Below, in pieces: positions 27,850 to 36,019 of a DNA stretch of 48,629 bases. Source of the stretch: Thermoplasmatales archaeon E-plasma (GTDB lineage Archaea > Thermoplasmatota > Thermoplasmata > Thermoplasmatales > Thermoplasmataceae); assembly GCA_000496135.1 (NCBI GenBank), contig KI542677.1, forward strand, positions 1-48,629, written 5' to 3'. How positions within the stretch are numbered: position 1 is the first letter of the stretch; each line of letters opens with the position of its first letter. The notes beneath the pieces are model-generated. The model had not been told where the DNA came from. It did no database searches and saw only the letters and a program-made list of their open reading frames with translations. The position numbers and the translations under genes were made by a program.

Positions 27850-28707
27850 CTATCTCGTCCTAACATTCTCCCTTAATCTTTGGAGATATAGAACTATGTC
27901 TGGAGATATAACGTAAACCTTATCGTTGTTGCCATTATCCTCAACATTGATTGTGGCCTTTTGTGCATAGTCTGTACTAAGGGAACTGAGATTGGTTATT
28001 ATCGTCCCATAGACATTACCTGTCCCCCTCCTCTTCTTCAGAAATTTGTTTGTTCTTTCAAGAGAAATCTTACCATCGCTGTTCCCTACTATGATTGACA
28101 GCATGATGATCCATGGTTTTTTTGGAACAAGGTTCAATTTTTTGATATCCTCTCTTGTGTTACAATGGGAATAGTCTCGAATTAAAGGGAGTAGCGAATA
28201 AAATCCTATAATGTGACCATATCTCTGCTCCGCTCGATCTGTTACCGATGAGCGGTTGTAAGATTCTTTCAGGTTCTTGATCACATCGCCAGGATAAATT
28301 TTTGGCGAAGTACCGCTGCTAAGCGATGAAGATTCCCAATTTATAATGGAACCATCAGATAGTTCCTTTAAGATTTTCAATTGATTAAGTCTGGTCTGTA
28401 CCTTCTTCGTGAATAACTCCAGTGTCGTCTCATTGTTGCCTTTATCTATGAATTGATCTAGGAAGAACTTCATTGAGTTCTTATATGTCCGAAGCAACGA
28501 ATCTTCCTGCACAATGAATGCAAATTCCCTTAGCATCTTGAATACAGACTCCCTATCAACGGAGGGGTTGTATGATAACTCTTTCTTTGCGTCTTCAAAT
28601 AAAACGTCTATGAGGTCTTTCAATTCTTCACATTCAGTGCATTTCTGACCCCCGTCGGTAACTTTTCTCCCACAGAGAATACAGTTTATGTTCATTGGTA
28701 TCATCAT
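27850..28707 (-). CDS. Zinc-ribbon protein, first gene of the two-ATPase operon
   Basis: A 285-residue protein with an N-terminal zinc knuckle (CILCGRK then KCTEC, about 9-27) followed by helical regions. A segment KKPWIIMLSIIVGNSDGKIS (about 200-219) leads into a possible winged-helix stretch. The C-terminal VYVISPDIVLYLQRLRENVR could form an interaction helix. Overall length and order mirror the protein at 23745-24608. It starts at 28707, with in-frame alternatives at MIPM and MNIN. A TATA-like TTAATATGATAATATAATA precedes it in the 128-base divergent region shared with the PP-loop gene. Function is unknown. Confidence 0.8.
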   Translation of the reverse strand: MMIPMNINCILCGRKVTDGGQKCTECEELKDLIDVLFEDAKKELSYNPSVDRESVFKMLREFAFIVQEDSLLRTYKNSMKFFLDQFIDKGNNETTLELFTKKVQTRLNQLKILKELSDGSIINWESSSLSSGTSPKIYPGDVIKNLKESYNRSSVTDRAEQRYGHIIGFYSLLPLIRDYSHCNTREDIKKLNLVPKKPWIIMLSIIVGNSDGKISLERTNKFLKKRRGTGNVYGTIITNLSSLSTDYAQKATINVEDNGNNDKVYVISPDIVLYLQRLRENVRTR

Positions 28708-28835
28708 GGTATTATATTATCATATTAATACATTATGCAACGGAGTAACAATGCAATCATTAAACTACTTCACTTTTATCCTTGATTCAAGGAAATATAG
28801 ATATAACATTACAGATTGCAGGTGTGATTGTGATT
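28708..28835. promoter_or_regulatory. Divergent promoter region of the two-ATPase operon and PP-loop gene
   Basis: The 128-base region holds TATA-like sequences for the minus strand (ATATTATCATATTAATAC beginning near 28715) and for the plus strand (AATATAGATATAAC near 28794-28807). GGTGTGA at 28821-28827 is a good ribosome site for the ATG at 28836. Shared control of both transcripts is therefore possible. Confidence 0.5.
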
Positions 28836-29573
28836 ATGAATTTAGAAGAAGACAAGAAAGGGTGGGCGCTCCTTTCTGGCGGGAAAGATAGTACACTAGC
28901 TGCAGTTGAAATGAGTATAAAAAACAAGTTGGAAGGCGTGGTATACATTGATACTGGTATAGGGCTGAATGAGACAAAAGAGTATGTCGAAGAGATTTCC
29001 TCTAAGTTTGGCTGGGACCTGAAAGTTTTTAGAGGATACACTAGTTATGACTCTTATGTTTTAAAGCACGGGTTTCCCACTCCAAGTGGACATAGTCAGA
29101 TAATGCATATTCTGAAACTAGATGCAGTCAGGAGGTTCATATCTTGGCATAAAAGAGAGATTGGCGTTGCTCCTCTTCTCTTTTCTGGCGTAAGAAGATC
29201 TGAGAGCAGCAGACGGTCACAATGGGCAAGGAGATTTCAGTTTTATCAGGGAGCATACTGGGATTGCCCAATATTTCACTATGATGATGATAAAGTATGG
29301 AAATTTCATTATGAACATAAAATTCCTATAAATAGTGCGTACGGGACAATTGGAAAGAGTGGAGATTGCTTATGCGGTGCATTTGGTAATTTAACTGAAA
29401 AAAAAATAATTGAAAAGTATTATCCTTACCTATCAGATCATATAAGCCATTTGGAAGAGAATACTAAATCAGAGAAGTATGGTATATGGGGAAATACAGA
29501 TAAATCTATATGTGCACTCAAAGGAAAAGGCCAATCTGAGCATCTTCTTTGCAGCGAATGTTCCATGCAGTGA
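28836..29573 (+). CDS. PAPS-reductase/DndC-like PP-loop protein
   Basis: A 245-residue adenine-nucleotide alpha-hydrolase with the PP-loop SGGKDST at residues 14-20 and the family segment YIDTGIGLNET. GVRRSESSRRSQW follows in the middle. The C-terminal half has several Cys residues (DCPIF, DCLCG, SICAL, LLCSEC), enough to bind an iron-sulfur cluster or zinc. Relatives activate sulfate or carry out thiolation; DndC uses this fold in DNA phosphorothioation. The ATG at 28836, with GGTGTGA upstream, is preferred over an upstream TTG. It diverges from the two-ATPase operon. A link to that operon is inference. Confidence 0.85.
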   Translation: MNLEEDKKGWALLSGGKDSTLAAVEMSIKNKLEGVVYIDTGIGLNETKEYVEEISSKFGWDLKVFRGYTSYDSYVLKHGFPTPSGHSQIMHILKLDAVRRFISWHKREIGVAPLLFSGVRRSESSRRSQWARRFQFYQGAYWDCPIFHYDDDKVWKFHYEHKIPINSAYGTIGKSGDCLCGAFGNLTEKKIIEKYYPYLSDHISHLEENTKSEKYGIWGNTDKSICALKGKGQSEHLLCSECSMQ

Positions 29574-29579
29574 TAACTA

Positions 29580-29624
29580 AAATTGTATTTTAAGGCTTTG
29601 AATATAAAAGATTAAATACAATTT
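29580..29624 (+). terminator. 11-bp inverted repeat after the PP-loop gene
   Basis: AAATTGTATTT (29580-29590) and AAATACAATTT (29614-29624) are perfect reverse complements with a 23-base loop. The hairpin starts 7 bases after the stop of the PP-loop gene. It probably marks the transcript end, but its all-AT stem is weak. Confidence 0.4.
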
Positions 29625-29695
29625 ATATTATTATAATATATATCATATTTTAAAACAAATTGTAAAATTTAATTGTCCTGTTAAGATGTGGGTAC

Positions 29696-29860
29696 ATGTC
29701 GATTGATATTCAGATGAAGATGAAAAAGCAGGCTGAACTCGCATATATAAAGGAAAGAATAGAACAAATCAAGCAAAATATGAATGAGCAGGGCTATAAT
29801 AAATATGAATATGATAAATTAATTAAAAGAAAGGATGACATTTTAAAGACCATGAATTAG
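29696..29860 (+). CDS. Small coiled-coil protein
   Basis: A 54-residue frame starting MSIDIQMKMKKQAELAYIKE. It is entirely helical, with many Lys and Glu in a heptad-like spacing, and ends KRKDDILKTMN. A GTGGG motif precedes the ATG. It sits alone between the PP-loop gene and the convergent gcvT. No function can be assigned. Compositional bias of AT-rich DNA could also make such a frame by chance. Confidence 0.5.
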   Translation: MSIDIQMKMKKQAELAYIKERIEQIKQNMNEQGYNKYEYDKLIKRKDDILKTMN

Positions 29861-29879
29861 GGGGAGGGGGGTCATGTTC

Positions 29880-30929
29880 CTATGGAACTAATTTTGGCCT
29901 TGACACCGTTGCAGGAATATTCTTCTCCCTTATACTGATAAATACCTTTGATCCAGATTTACCATAGTTTTTGTTCAAAAATCCAAGTGCTATACCTTTA
30001 CCTAATGTGGGAGACATTGTTCCGCTTGTTATCAGGCCAATTTTGTTTCCATTCTGATCAAGAAGCAAATTTCCATGTCTTGGAATTCCCTTATCTTCCA
30101 CTATAAAACCCCTGAAAATTTCAGTATGGTTTCTTTTTTCAATACTCTCTTTTCCTATATAGTCTCCTTTGTTTGACATTATAAATGAAATTGAGCATTC
30201 AACAGGATCTCTGTTATTATCAAAATCCTGGCCGGAAAGAAGCATTCCTTTTTCCATCCTTAATGTATCTCGTGCTCCCAATCCGCATGGTCCTCCGTTT
30301 ATTTGCTTTAATTCATATAAAATTTTATTCCACAACGAAATTACTTCCTCATTTTTTATAATTATTTCAATTCCCTTTTCTCCAGTATAACCAGTTCCAG
30401 ATACTATCATAGTATCAAGTGAACCTGAAAAGGTGAATGATTTTTGAAACTTTATGTTTAATTTTTCAGATATACTTTCAGATAATGGACCCTGCAGTGC
30501 AAGACATGAATATTTATCAGATACATTATTAATTTTAACTTCATAATTCTTTGAATTTACCATCATCCATTCATATATCTTTCCAGTTGTAGAAGCATTA
30601 GGGACTGTGAGGAATTCGTTTGAATTAATTCTATATATTATAGTATCATCTATAATATTTCCATCGTGGTTAAGGAATGCTGTGTACATACATGTTCCAG
30701 TTTCCATTCCTGAAATATTTGACGGCAGAATATGTTCAAGGAAATCTATTGAGTCTTTTCCTGAAATAATAATATCTCCCATATGAGAGACATCAAAAAC
30801 TCCAGCTGCTTTTCTCACATAATTATGTTCAGTAATTATTGAGGTATAGTATAATGGCATATCCCAGCCATGAAAATCTACAATATGGGCATTCAATTTC
30901 TTATGTTCTTCAAAAAGTTCTGTTTTCAT
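29880..30929 (-). CDS. gcvT: Glycine cleavage system aminomethyltransferase (T protein)
   Basis: A 349-residue protein of normal length. It opens with KLNAHIVDFHGWDMPLYYTS and carries AAGVFDVSHMGDI, IIYRINSNEFL and GARDTLRMEKGMLL, all GcvT signatures, plus the C-terminal barrel (GLITSGTMSPTLGKGIALGF). It transfers the methylene group of glycine to tetrahydrofolate or an archaeal pterin. The H and P proteins are not in the window. Its start overlaps the pdxT stop by 4 nt, and glyA lies upstream, giving a one-carbon/PLP operon. Confidence 0.93.
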   Translation of the reverse strand: MKTELFEEHKKLNAHIVDFHGWDMPLYYTSIITEHNYVRKAAGVFDVSHMGDIIISGKDSIDFLEHILPSNISGMETGTCMYTAFLNHDGNIIDDTIIYRINSNEFLTVPNASTTGKIYEWMMVNSKNYEVKINNVSDKYSCLALQGPLSESISEKLNIKFQKSFTFSGSLDTMIVSGTGYTGEKGIEIIIKNEEVISLWNKILYELKQINGGPCGLGARDTLRMEKGMLLSGQDFDNNRDPVECSISFIMSNKGDYIGKESIEKRNHTEIFRGFIVEDKGIPRHGNLLLDQNGNKIGLITSGTMSPTLGKGIALGFLNKNYGKSGSKVFISIREKNIPATVSRPKLVP

Positions 30930-31546
30930 TTAGTCATCACTCCAATTCCTTCTCCAGTGGAAATATACCCCTCCCCCTCTACCATCTTCATGAACATTTC
31001 ATGAATTCTAGTGTCTTCTGTCAATTCAGGGTGGAAAGTCATACCAAGGGCATATCGTGAATATATCATAACTGGCTGATTCTTATAATAAGCCAGCACT
31101 TCTGTGGTTCCGGTATCTTTGATCACTGGAGCCCTTATAAAAACTCCAGGAACTTCTCCAATTCCCTTAATATTTATCAGATCTATGAATGATTCTCCCT
31201 GCCTTCCATAACCATTTCTCAATATTTCTGAATCAAGCATCCCCATTCCTTCGACCCTTGGATCATTTGTGTTTTTTGAAAGTAAAATTAATCCCGCGCA
31301 TGTGCCCATAATTGGGAAACCTTCGCTGAATTTTTCTTTTATTTTATCATATATATTATATTCTTTAATCAGTTTGTATATTGTAGTACTCTCTCCTCCA
31401 GGTATAACAAGGCCATCCACATTATCAAGTTCATTCTCTCTTCTGATAATAATGGCAGAAACATTCTTTCCCATATTGGCAATTCTTGTGAACATTTCAA
31501 AATGTTCCTGAACGTCCCCCTGGAATCCTACAATTCCTATTTTCAC
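30926..31546 (-). CDS. pdxT: Pyridoxal 5'-phosphate synthase glutaminase subunit PdxT
   Basis: A 206-residue class I glutamine amidotransferase with the PdxT opening KIGIVGFQGDVQEH and GGEST (about 51-54). The nucleophile Cys83 is in GTCAGLILL, and the catalytic His in TFHPELTED. It supplies ammonia to PdxS for pyridoxal phosphate synthesis; pdxS is not in the window. It lies between glyA (64 nt upstream) and gcvT. The arrangement is sensible because the glyA product needs pyridoxal phosphate. Confidence 0.95.
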   Translation of the reverse strand: MKIGIVGFQGDVQEHFEMFTRIANMGKNVSAIIIRRENELDNVDGLVIPGGESTTIYKLIKEYNIYDKIKEKFSEGFPIMGTCAGLILLSKNTNDPRVEGMGMLDSEILRNGYGRQGESFIDLINIKGIGEVPGVFIRAPVIKDTGTTEVLAYYKNQPVMIYSRYALGMTFHPELTEDTRIHEMFMKMVEGEGYISTGEGIGVMTK

Positions 31547-31610
31547 AATAGGGAATAATAAATAAAGATAAATTAGTTTGTTAAGTGCGAAATTATCAGG
31601 TTAATATAAA

Positions 31611-32906
31611 TCATTTATAAAGTTCAATATATTTATAAGCTTCCATATCTCCATAACAGTACATAACTTTCTTATGATTTTTCTTAAGTTCCTTAACTCC
31701 CAATATGATCTTTTCTGCCGGTTCTTGCTTAACCACTGCCCTAAATATAAGAGAAGCAAGCTCTTTCATATCAGATTTATCAAAACCTATCCTCGTGACT
31801 TCCTGAGTACCAATTCTTATACCACTGGGATCCTGTGACTTCTTATTATCGTCCCATGGTAAAAGGTTCTTATTCAGAACTATATGGCAATGTTCTAGTA
31901 ATTCTGAAACCAGCTTTCCCCCTCCATTTTGTCTCACATCAGCCACAAGGGTATGTGATTGAGTAAATCCCCTTTCTTCTCCTAAAACTTTGAATCCAAG
32001 TGAATGCAGCTCTTCAGCTAGGGATTTTGCATTATCTATTATTTTTCCAGCATAATCACTTCCAAAGTCAAGGGTTTCTGCAAGAGTAATTCCTAATGCA
32101 GCCATAGTATTCAGGTGATGATTACTCAACACCCCCGGGAAAACACCGCGTTGAACCTTTTTCCAGGTATCATCATCGGTATTTCCAAGAACTATTCCAT
32201 GCTGTGGTCCTGGTAAAGTTTTATGGGTACTCCCGGTAATTACATCGGCCCCTTCCCTAAGCGGGTCCTGAAACCTCCCTCCCGCTATTAGACCCAGCAC
32301 ATGAGCCGCATCATACCAGACCTTAGCTCCAATCTCCTGAAAGGTATCCTTGAGTTCCTTCAAGGGCGCAGGAAACAAAAATACGGATTGACCGACGAGG
32401 CACACCTTTGGTTTTTCCTGTTTGAGCATTTTTATGGATGCATCCACATCTATACTCATAGTATTTTCCTCAAAGGGATAATTAAGAATATCCAATCCTC
32501 TGAAACCCAGGGTCCCAAATTTGGCCGCGCTTATGTGTCCTCCTCCAGAAAGGTTTGGCGCCGCTATCCTGTCCCCGGTCTTTGTCAATGCAAATGTCAC
32601 AGCCTGATTTGCGTTTGTCCCAGAAACCGGTCTTGGATCTGCCTGAGGGGCTTTGAAGACCATCTTTGCAAGCTCAGTAACCTTTTCTTCCATGATATCC
32701 ACGAAAAAATTTCCCTGATAATATCTGTGATGTGGAAGGCCTTCTGCGTACCTGAAACCAAAATCCGTAAGCAGCATTTCCATTGCAAGGGGGCTCATCA
32801 GATTCTCTGAAGCAACGAGAGGAATGCTCTCCTCAAAGAACTTGTTGTGATCCATTGCTGTTTTCCTTATATCCAGAGCCTCTTTCATATTTGGGTTCAT
32901 GGACAA
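31611..32906 (-). CDS. glyA: Serine hydroxymethyltransferase
   Basis: A 431-residue PLP enzyme of usual length. The cofactor lysine lies in TGSTHKTLPGPQHG (about residue 229). Further SHMT segments are NLSGGGHISAAKFG and VWYDAAHVLGLIAGG. It interconverts serine and glycine and loads one-carbon units on the archaeal pterin. It is the first gene of a minus-strand unit with pdxT and gcvT. The ATG at 32906 gives a normal N-terminus; MNPNMKEA two codons later is possible. Confidence 0.95.
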   Translation of the reverse strand: MSMNPNMKEALDIRKTAMDHNKFFEESIPLVASENLMSPLAMEMLLTDFGFRYAEGLPHHRYYQGNFFVDIMEEKVTELAKMVFKAPQADPRPVSGTNANQAVTFALTKTGDRIAAPNLSGGGHISAAKFGTLGFRGLDILNYPFEENTMSIDVDASIKMLKQEKPKVCLVGQSVFLFPAPLKELKDTFQEIGAKVWYDAAHVLGLIAGGRFQDPLREGADVITGSTHKTLPGPQHGIVLGNTDDDTWKKVQRGVFPGVLSNHHLNTMAALGITLAETLDFGSDYAGKIIDNAKSLAEELHSLGFKVLGEERGFTQSHTLVADVRQNGGGKLVSELLEHCHIVLNKNLLPWDDNKKSQDPSGIRIGTQEVTRIGFDKSDMKELASLIFRAVVKQEPAEKIILGVKELKKNHKKVMYCYGDMEAYKYIELYK

Positions 32907-33010
32907 ACATAGTGAAAGAATATTTTTATGTTCTCATGGGGAGGAACCTTATTTTATAATCAAAAAAAGAATCTTCATAAGATTTATGTTCAATATCCAT
33001 ATGCAAACAG

Positions 33011-33069
33011 ACCGCTATGATGAATAACTCCTGGCTGATATATGATGTCTGACGGGCAATCTGAGCGGT
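33011..33069 (+). ncRNA. C/D box methylation guide sRNA
   Basis: All elements of an archaeal C/D box sRNA are present in 59 bases: C box ATGATGA (33017-33023), first guide of 11 nt, D' box CTGA (33035-33038), C' box ATGATGT (33042-33048), second guide of 12 nt and D box CTGA (33061-33064). A perfect terminal stem ACCGC (33011-33015)/GCGGT (33065-33069) closes it. A TATA-like ATTTATG at about 32982-32988 lies at the right distance upstream. It should direct 2'-O-methylation of rRNA or tRNA. I could not identify the target. Confidence 0.85.
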
Positions 33070-33167
33070 AAAAACATTCCTGATAAATTTGAATAAAAAA
33101 CGATATTTTTCAATATTATATATTTTAAAGTGAAAATTGTAAAATTGTTCAGTTAAAAAATGTCAAC

Positions 33168-33323
33168 TTACTGGCAGCCGCATCCACAACTGTCTTCTGA
33201 GGTTTGCATGTGTTGATGTCCGTGATTTGAACCACATCCGCATCCCTGCTGAGGTTCTGTTGAGGCATTTCTTCCACATCCGCATCCCTGATTCATATTT
33301 CCATGGTTATGTTTTACTTCCAT
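33168..33323 (-). CDS. Cys/His-rich metal-binding mini-protein
   Basis: A 51-residue frame. It contains three GCGC units (NQGCGCGRN, QQGCGCGSN and SCGCGCQ at the C-terminus) and His clusters KHNHGN and NHGHQHMQ, giving six Cys and five or more His. Such composition is expected of a metallothionein-like or metal-trafficking peptide. It lies 72 nt downstream of the CDGSH gene on the same strand, which hints at iron-sulfur or metal handling. No ribosome site stands out. It is not a family I can name. Confidence 0.7.
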   Translation of the reverse strand: MEVKHNHGNMNQGCGCGRNASTEPQQGCGCGSNHGHQHMQTSEDSCGCGCQ

Positions 33324-33395
33324 TTTATACCAAATCATTAATTTCTACTTGTATTTAAAGAATTAGAAGTAAAAAAAATTAAAAGGGAATGAAAA

Positions 33396-33602
33396 TCAGT
33401 TCTTTGGGTAAAACGAAGTAAGTTTTGTTCTGCCTTCCTTATCGTACATGAATGTCTGGTCCTTTTCGTCCAGAGTTTTCTTGTGTGTGCCATCACAATA
33501 TGGTTTATTGCCTGAGAGCCCACACGCACAGATGTGCACTTCCTGATCCCCTACTTTTATGGCGTATGGTACGTTTCTTTCATGTAATACTAATCTTGCC
33601 AT
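33396..33602 (-). CDS. CDGSH iron-sulfur domain protein
   Basis: A 68-residue protein consisting almost only of a CDGSH domain. The 2Fe-2S ligands Cys25, Cys27, Cys36 and His40 are in CACGLSGNKPYCDGTH. Related proteins (mitoNEET type) hold a labile redox cluster for transfer or electron flow. There is no membrane anchor. The single domain stands at the head of a probable two-gene unit with the Cys/His-rich peptide. Confidence 0.93.
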   Translation of the reverse strand: MARLVLHERNVPYAIKVGDQEVHICACGLSGNKPYCDGTHKKTLDEKDQTFMYDKEGRTKLTSFYPKN

Positions 33603-33669
33603 GTATACACTATTGAAAATACATTCTTAAACAATTCTAAAAAAGAATTATGAATGGAAAATTTGAATA

Positions 33670-34629
33670 TTACCTGACTCTTTCCAGAGAGAAAGAGCCA
33701 AGATCGAAGGTAGTTGGCCTTGGATATACCTCAATCCACTCCCTTGATTTCACATTTCCCAATCCAACTATACGAATATACTGTTTTGAATTTGCAAGTT
33801 TGAACTCAATTGCACCATCCATCATGTAGCTGATAGTTTCATAAACTTTCTGTTCAAACAGGCCGTATTCAAGGAGGTACATAGCCGTACCATTTTCAGC
33901 CTTCCTCTTCTGAACAAATTGCTGTATAAACCTCATTAACAGCTTTTCATCAAGTTGTGGTATATATGCGGTCAGTGATACAAACAGCATTCTATAATAG
34001 CCATATGATGCCTCCAGTTCTGTTGCAATGGAATCAAGCGATTTCATCAGGGAACTGACATTGGTTACATTATCTATAACCACTGCATATTTTGAAGGGG
34101 ACGACATCTGTATGGATTTAGAATAAAGATCCACGAAACGGAGGATTCTTTTTGCCTCCATCTTATCAACAAGTTCAAGATCATCACCAAGAATTCTTGC
34201 AATTTCTTTTTTAATTTGCCTGATATCTTTATCTGCAGCAATAATTACAATTGGTACCTCTTCCAGTATTGATTGAGCTGCAAAATTATATGCGAGAGTT
34301 TCTTTTCCTGAGAACGGAGGGCCAAACAGCACAAGGTTTGATGACACAGGAATTCCACCCAGCATTAACTCATCCACCTTCTTTATCCCGGATGAAAGAC
34401 GATCTTCAATTGTCTTCTTTTCTGCTGTATTACCAAGTGAAATCTCCTGCACAATGGCACTCTTTTTTCCTTCATCTTTTTCAGCGGTCAGGGACTTGAG
34501 TTTTACTATAATGTTATCCAGTTCTTTCTGCTTTTCCTGAGCCCTCTTTATCTCTTTTCCTATGGAATTTCTTACTTCTTCCAGTTCGATTATTTTCTTA
34601 TTGATCTCATCCAATTCAAGTTCGCTCAA
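33670..34629 (-). CDS. KaiC-like RecA-superfamily ATPase with N-terminal coiled coil
   Basis: A 319-residue protein. Residues 1-55 form a coiled coil. The ATPase core has Walker A GPPFSGKET (about residue 101), IVIIAADK and a Walker B-like YAVVIDNVTN (about 180). The family comprises archaeal KaiC/RadA-like regulators of unknown task, sometimes tied to motility or signalling. Here its start overlaps the sugar-acid dehydratase stop by 4 nt, so expression is linked to sugar catabolism, though this may be only operon economy. No KaiA/B-like genes are seen. Confidence 0.8.
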   Translation of the reverse strand: MSELELDEINKKIIELEEVRNSIGKEIKRAQEKQKELDNIIVKLKSLTAEKDEGKKSAIVQEISLGNTAEKKTIEDRLSSGIKKVDELMLGGIPVSSNLVLFGPPFSGKETLAYNFAAQSILEEVPIVIIAADKDIRQIKKEIARILGDDLELVDKMEAKRILRFVDLYSKSIQMSSPSKYAVVIDNVTNVSSLMKSLDSIATELEASYGYYRMLFVSLTAYIPQLDEKLLMRFIQQFVQKRKAENGTAMYLLEYGLFEQKVYETISYMMDGAIEFKLANSKQYIRIVGLGNVKSREWIEVYPRPTTFDLGSFSLERVR

Positions 34630-35825
34630 TTGTCTTCACCATTTTTCCATGTATCTGACACAACCCATGGCGGTTCGGAAGGGTTCAGCGGCTCCATTCC
34701 CTTGACAAGATGTTCATCAAGAATTTTTTCATCTATCTCTATTCCCAATCCTTCCTTCCCGGCCAATTTCAAATATCCATTCTCAATGCTGTATCCTGAT
34801 TTAACTATTTTCTTCTTCCATTCCGGCCAGTATTCCTCAAAACTTTCCTGTATAATGAAATTTTCCATGACAACATCCACATTTAGCGTTGCAGCAGTTT
34901 GTACCGGTCCAAATGCGTTATGCGGGGCAACCGGCATACCTCTTGAATCTGCAATGGCATAAATATTCCTCAATTCAGATATCCCCCGGCAATTGGTCAC
35001 ATCCGGTTGAATAATATCAACCTTTTCCCCATAAATATTTCTTGCGAAATCTCTGGCATTCAATATCCTTTCACCAAGCGCCACCGGAGTTGAAATTCTT
35101 GATCTGAGAACAGGTAGAAGATCCTCAAGTTCAGGATGAAGGGGTTCTTCAAAAAACATGCATGAATATGTGTCAAGCTCAGCGGTAGCTTTTACTGCAG
35201 CATCCATTGAAAACCTTCCGTGGAATTCTATTAACAGGTCCAGAGAAAAATCAAATTCATTCCTCAGTGCTTCAACAATAGATGATGCATTTTCAAGGGC
35301 ATTCCTGTCTATGTGATCATAGGCATTTCCAAAGGGATCAAATTTTATAGCTGTAATTCCCTTTTTTGCTACTGATTTTGCCCGGGTTACGAAATCATCA
35401 GGAGACTTGCAACCTGAATACCAGCCATTTGCATACATTCTGGTCTTGTCCCTTACAGCACCTCCAAGGAGCTTGAATACAGGTTCCCCGACATATTTTC
35501 CAATAAGATCCCAGGAAGCTATGTCAAAGGCGCTCAACGCAGAAGTTGCCTCCATGGATCTGCTGAGATAGAAGGAATTCTTATAGAAATCCATGATATT
35601 TTTACCCAGAGAGAAGATATCCTTACCCTGGAAAGAGCGTTTAACCTCATTGAGGCTCTCAAGAACCGGAAGAGTCATAAGTGTAGTTGGGGCCTGACCA
35701 TAGCCAACCTTTCCATCATCGGTAGTTAAGCGTAATATGAGCATGGTTGAACTCCATGGAGAAGATATTTCATTTGAGAGATCACCAATTTCAAAGATTT
35801 CAACATCCCTTATTTTCTGAGCCAT
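34626..35825 (-). CDS. Enolase-superfamily sugar-acid dehydratase (gluconate/galactonate dehydratase-like)
   Basis: A protein of 399 residues. The pattern AIKFDPFG, LLIEFHGRF, FEEPLHPE, LGERI and PHNAFGP matches the archaeal gluconate/galactonate dehydratases of the mandelate-racemase group. It probably removes water from gluconate or a related acid to give 2-keto-3-deoxygluconate in the non-phosphorylative Entner-Doudoroff route of Thermoplasmatales. I start it at the ATG at 35825 (MAQKIRD): a TATA-like TTAAACTTAAG lies about 27 bases upstream. A longer in-frame TTG start at 35876 is less likely. Substrate is inferred. Confidence 0.85.
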   Translation of the reverse strand: MAQKIRDVEIFEIGDLSNEISSPWSSTMLILRLTTDDGKVGYGQAPTTLMTLPVLESLNEVKRSFQGKDIFSLGKNIMDFYKNSFYLSRSMEATSALSAFDIASWDLIGKYVGEPVFKLLGGAVRDKTRMYANGWYSGCKSPDDFVTRAKSVAKKGITAIKFDPFGNAYDHIDRNALENASSIVEALRNEFDFSLDLLIEFHGRFSMDAAVKATAELDTYSCMFFEEPLHPELEDLLPVLRSRISTPVALGERILNARDFARNIYGEKVDIIQPDVTNCRGISELRNIYAIADSRGMPVAPHNAFGPVQTAATLNVDVVMENFIIQESFEEYWPEWKKKIVKSGYSIENGYLKLAGKEGLGIEIDEKILDEHLVKGMEPLNPSEPPWVVSDTWKNGEDN

Positions 35826-36019
35826 GGTATACCAATTCAAAATCATGCTTAAGTTTAACTGTTTTCTTTCCGCCAATAATCAATAAATTTAGAAAGGTGT
35901 CTATCCGGAGTCTGTAAAACCAAAGGTTTTCAACTGGCAAAACTGAAACGGCATATAATTATAAGACACAAACAAAGTAGATTTAAAAGATTATTTCTAC
36001 TCTAACAAAATAACCTTAT

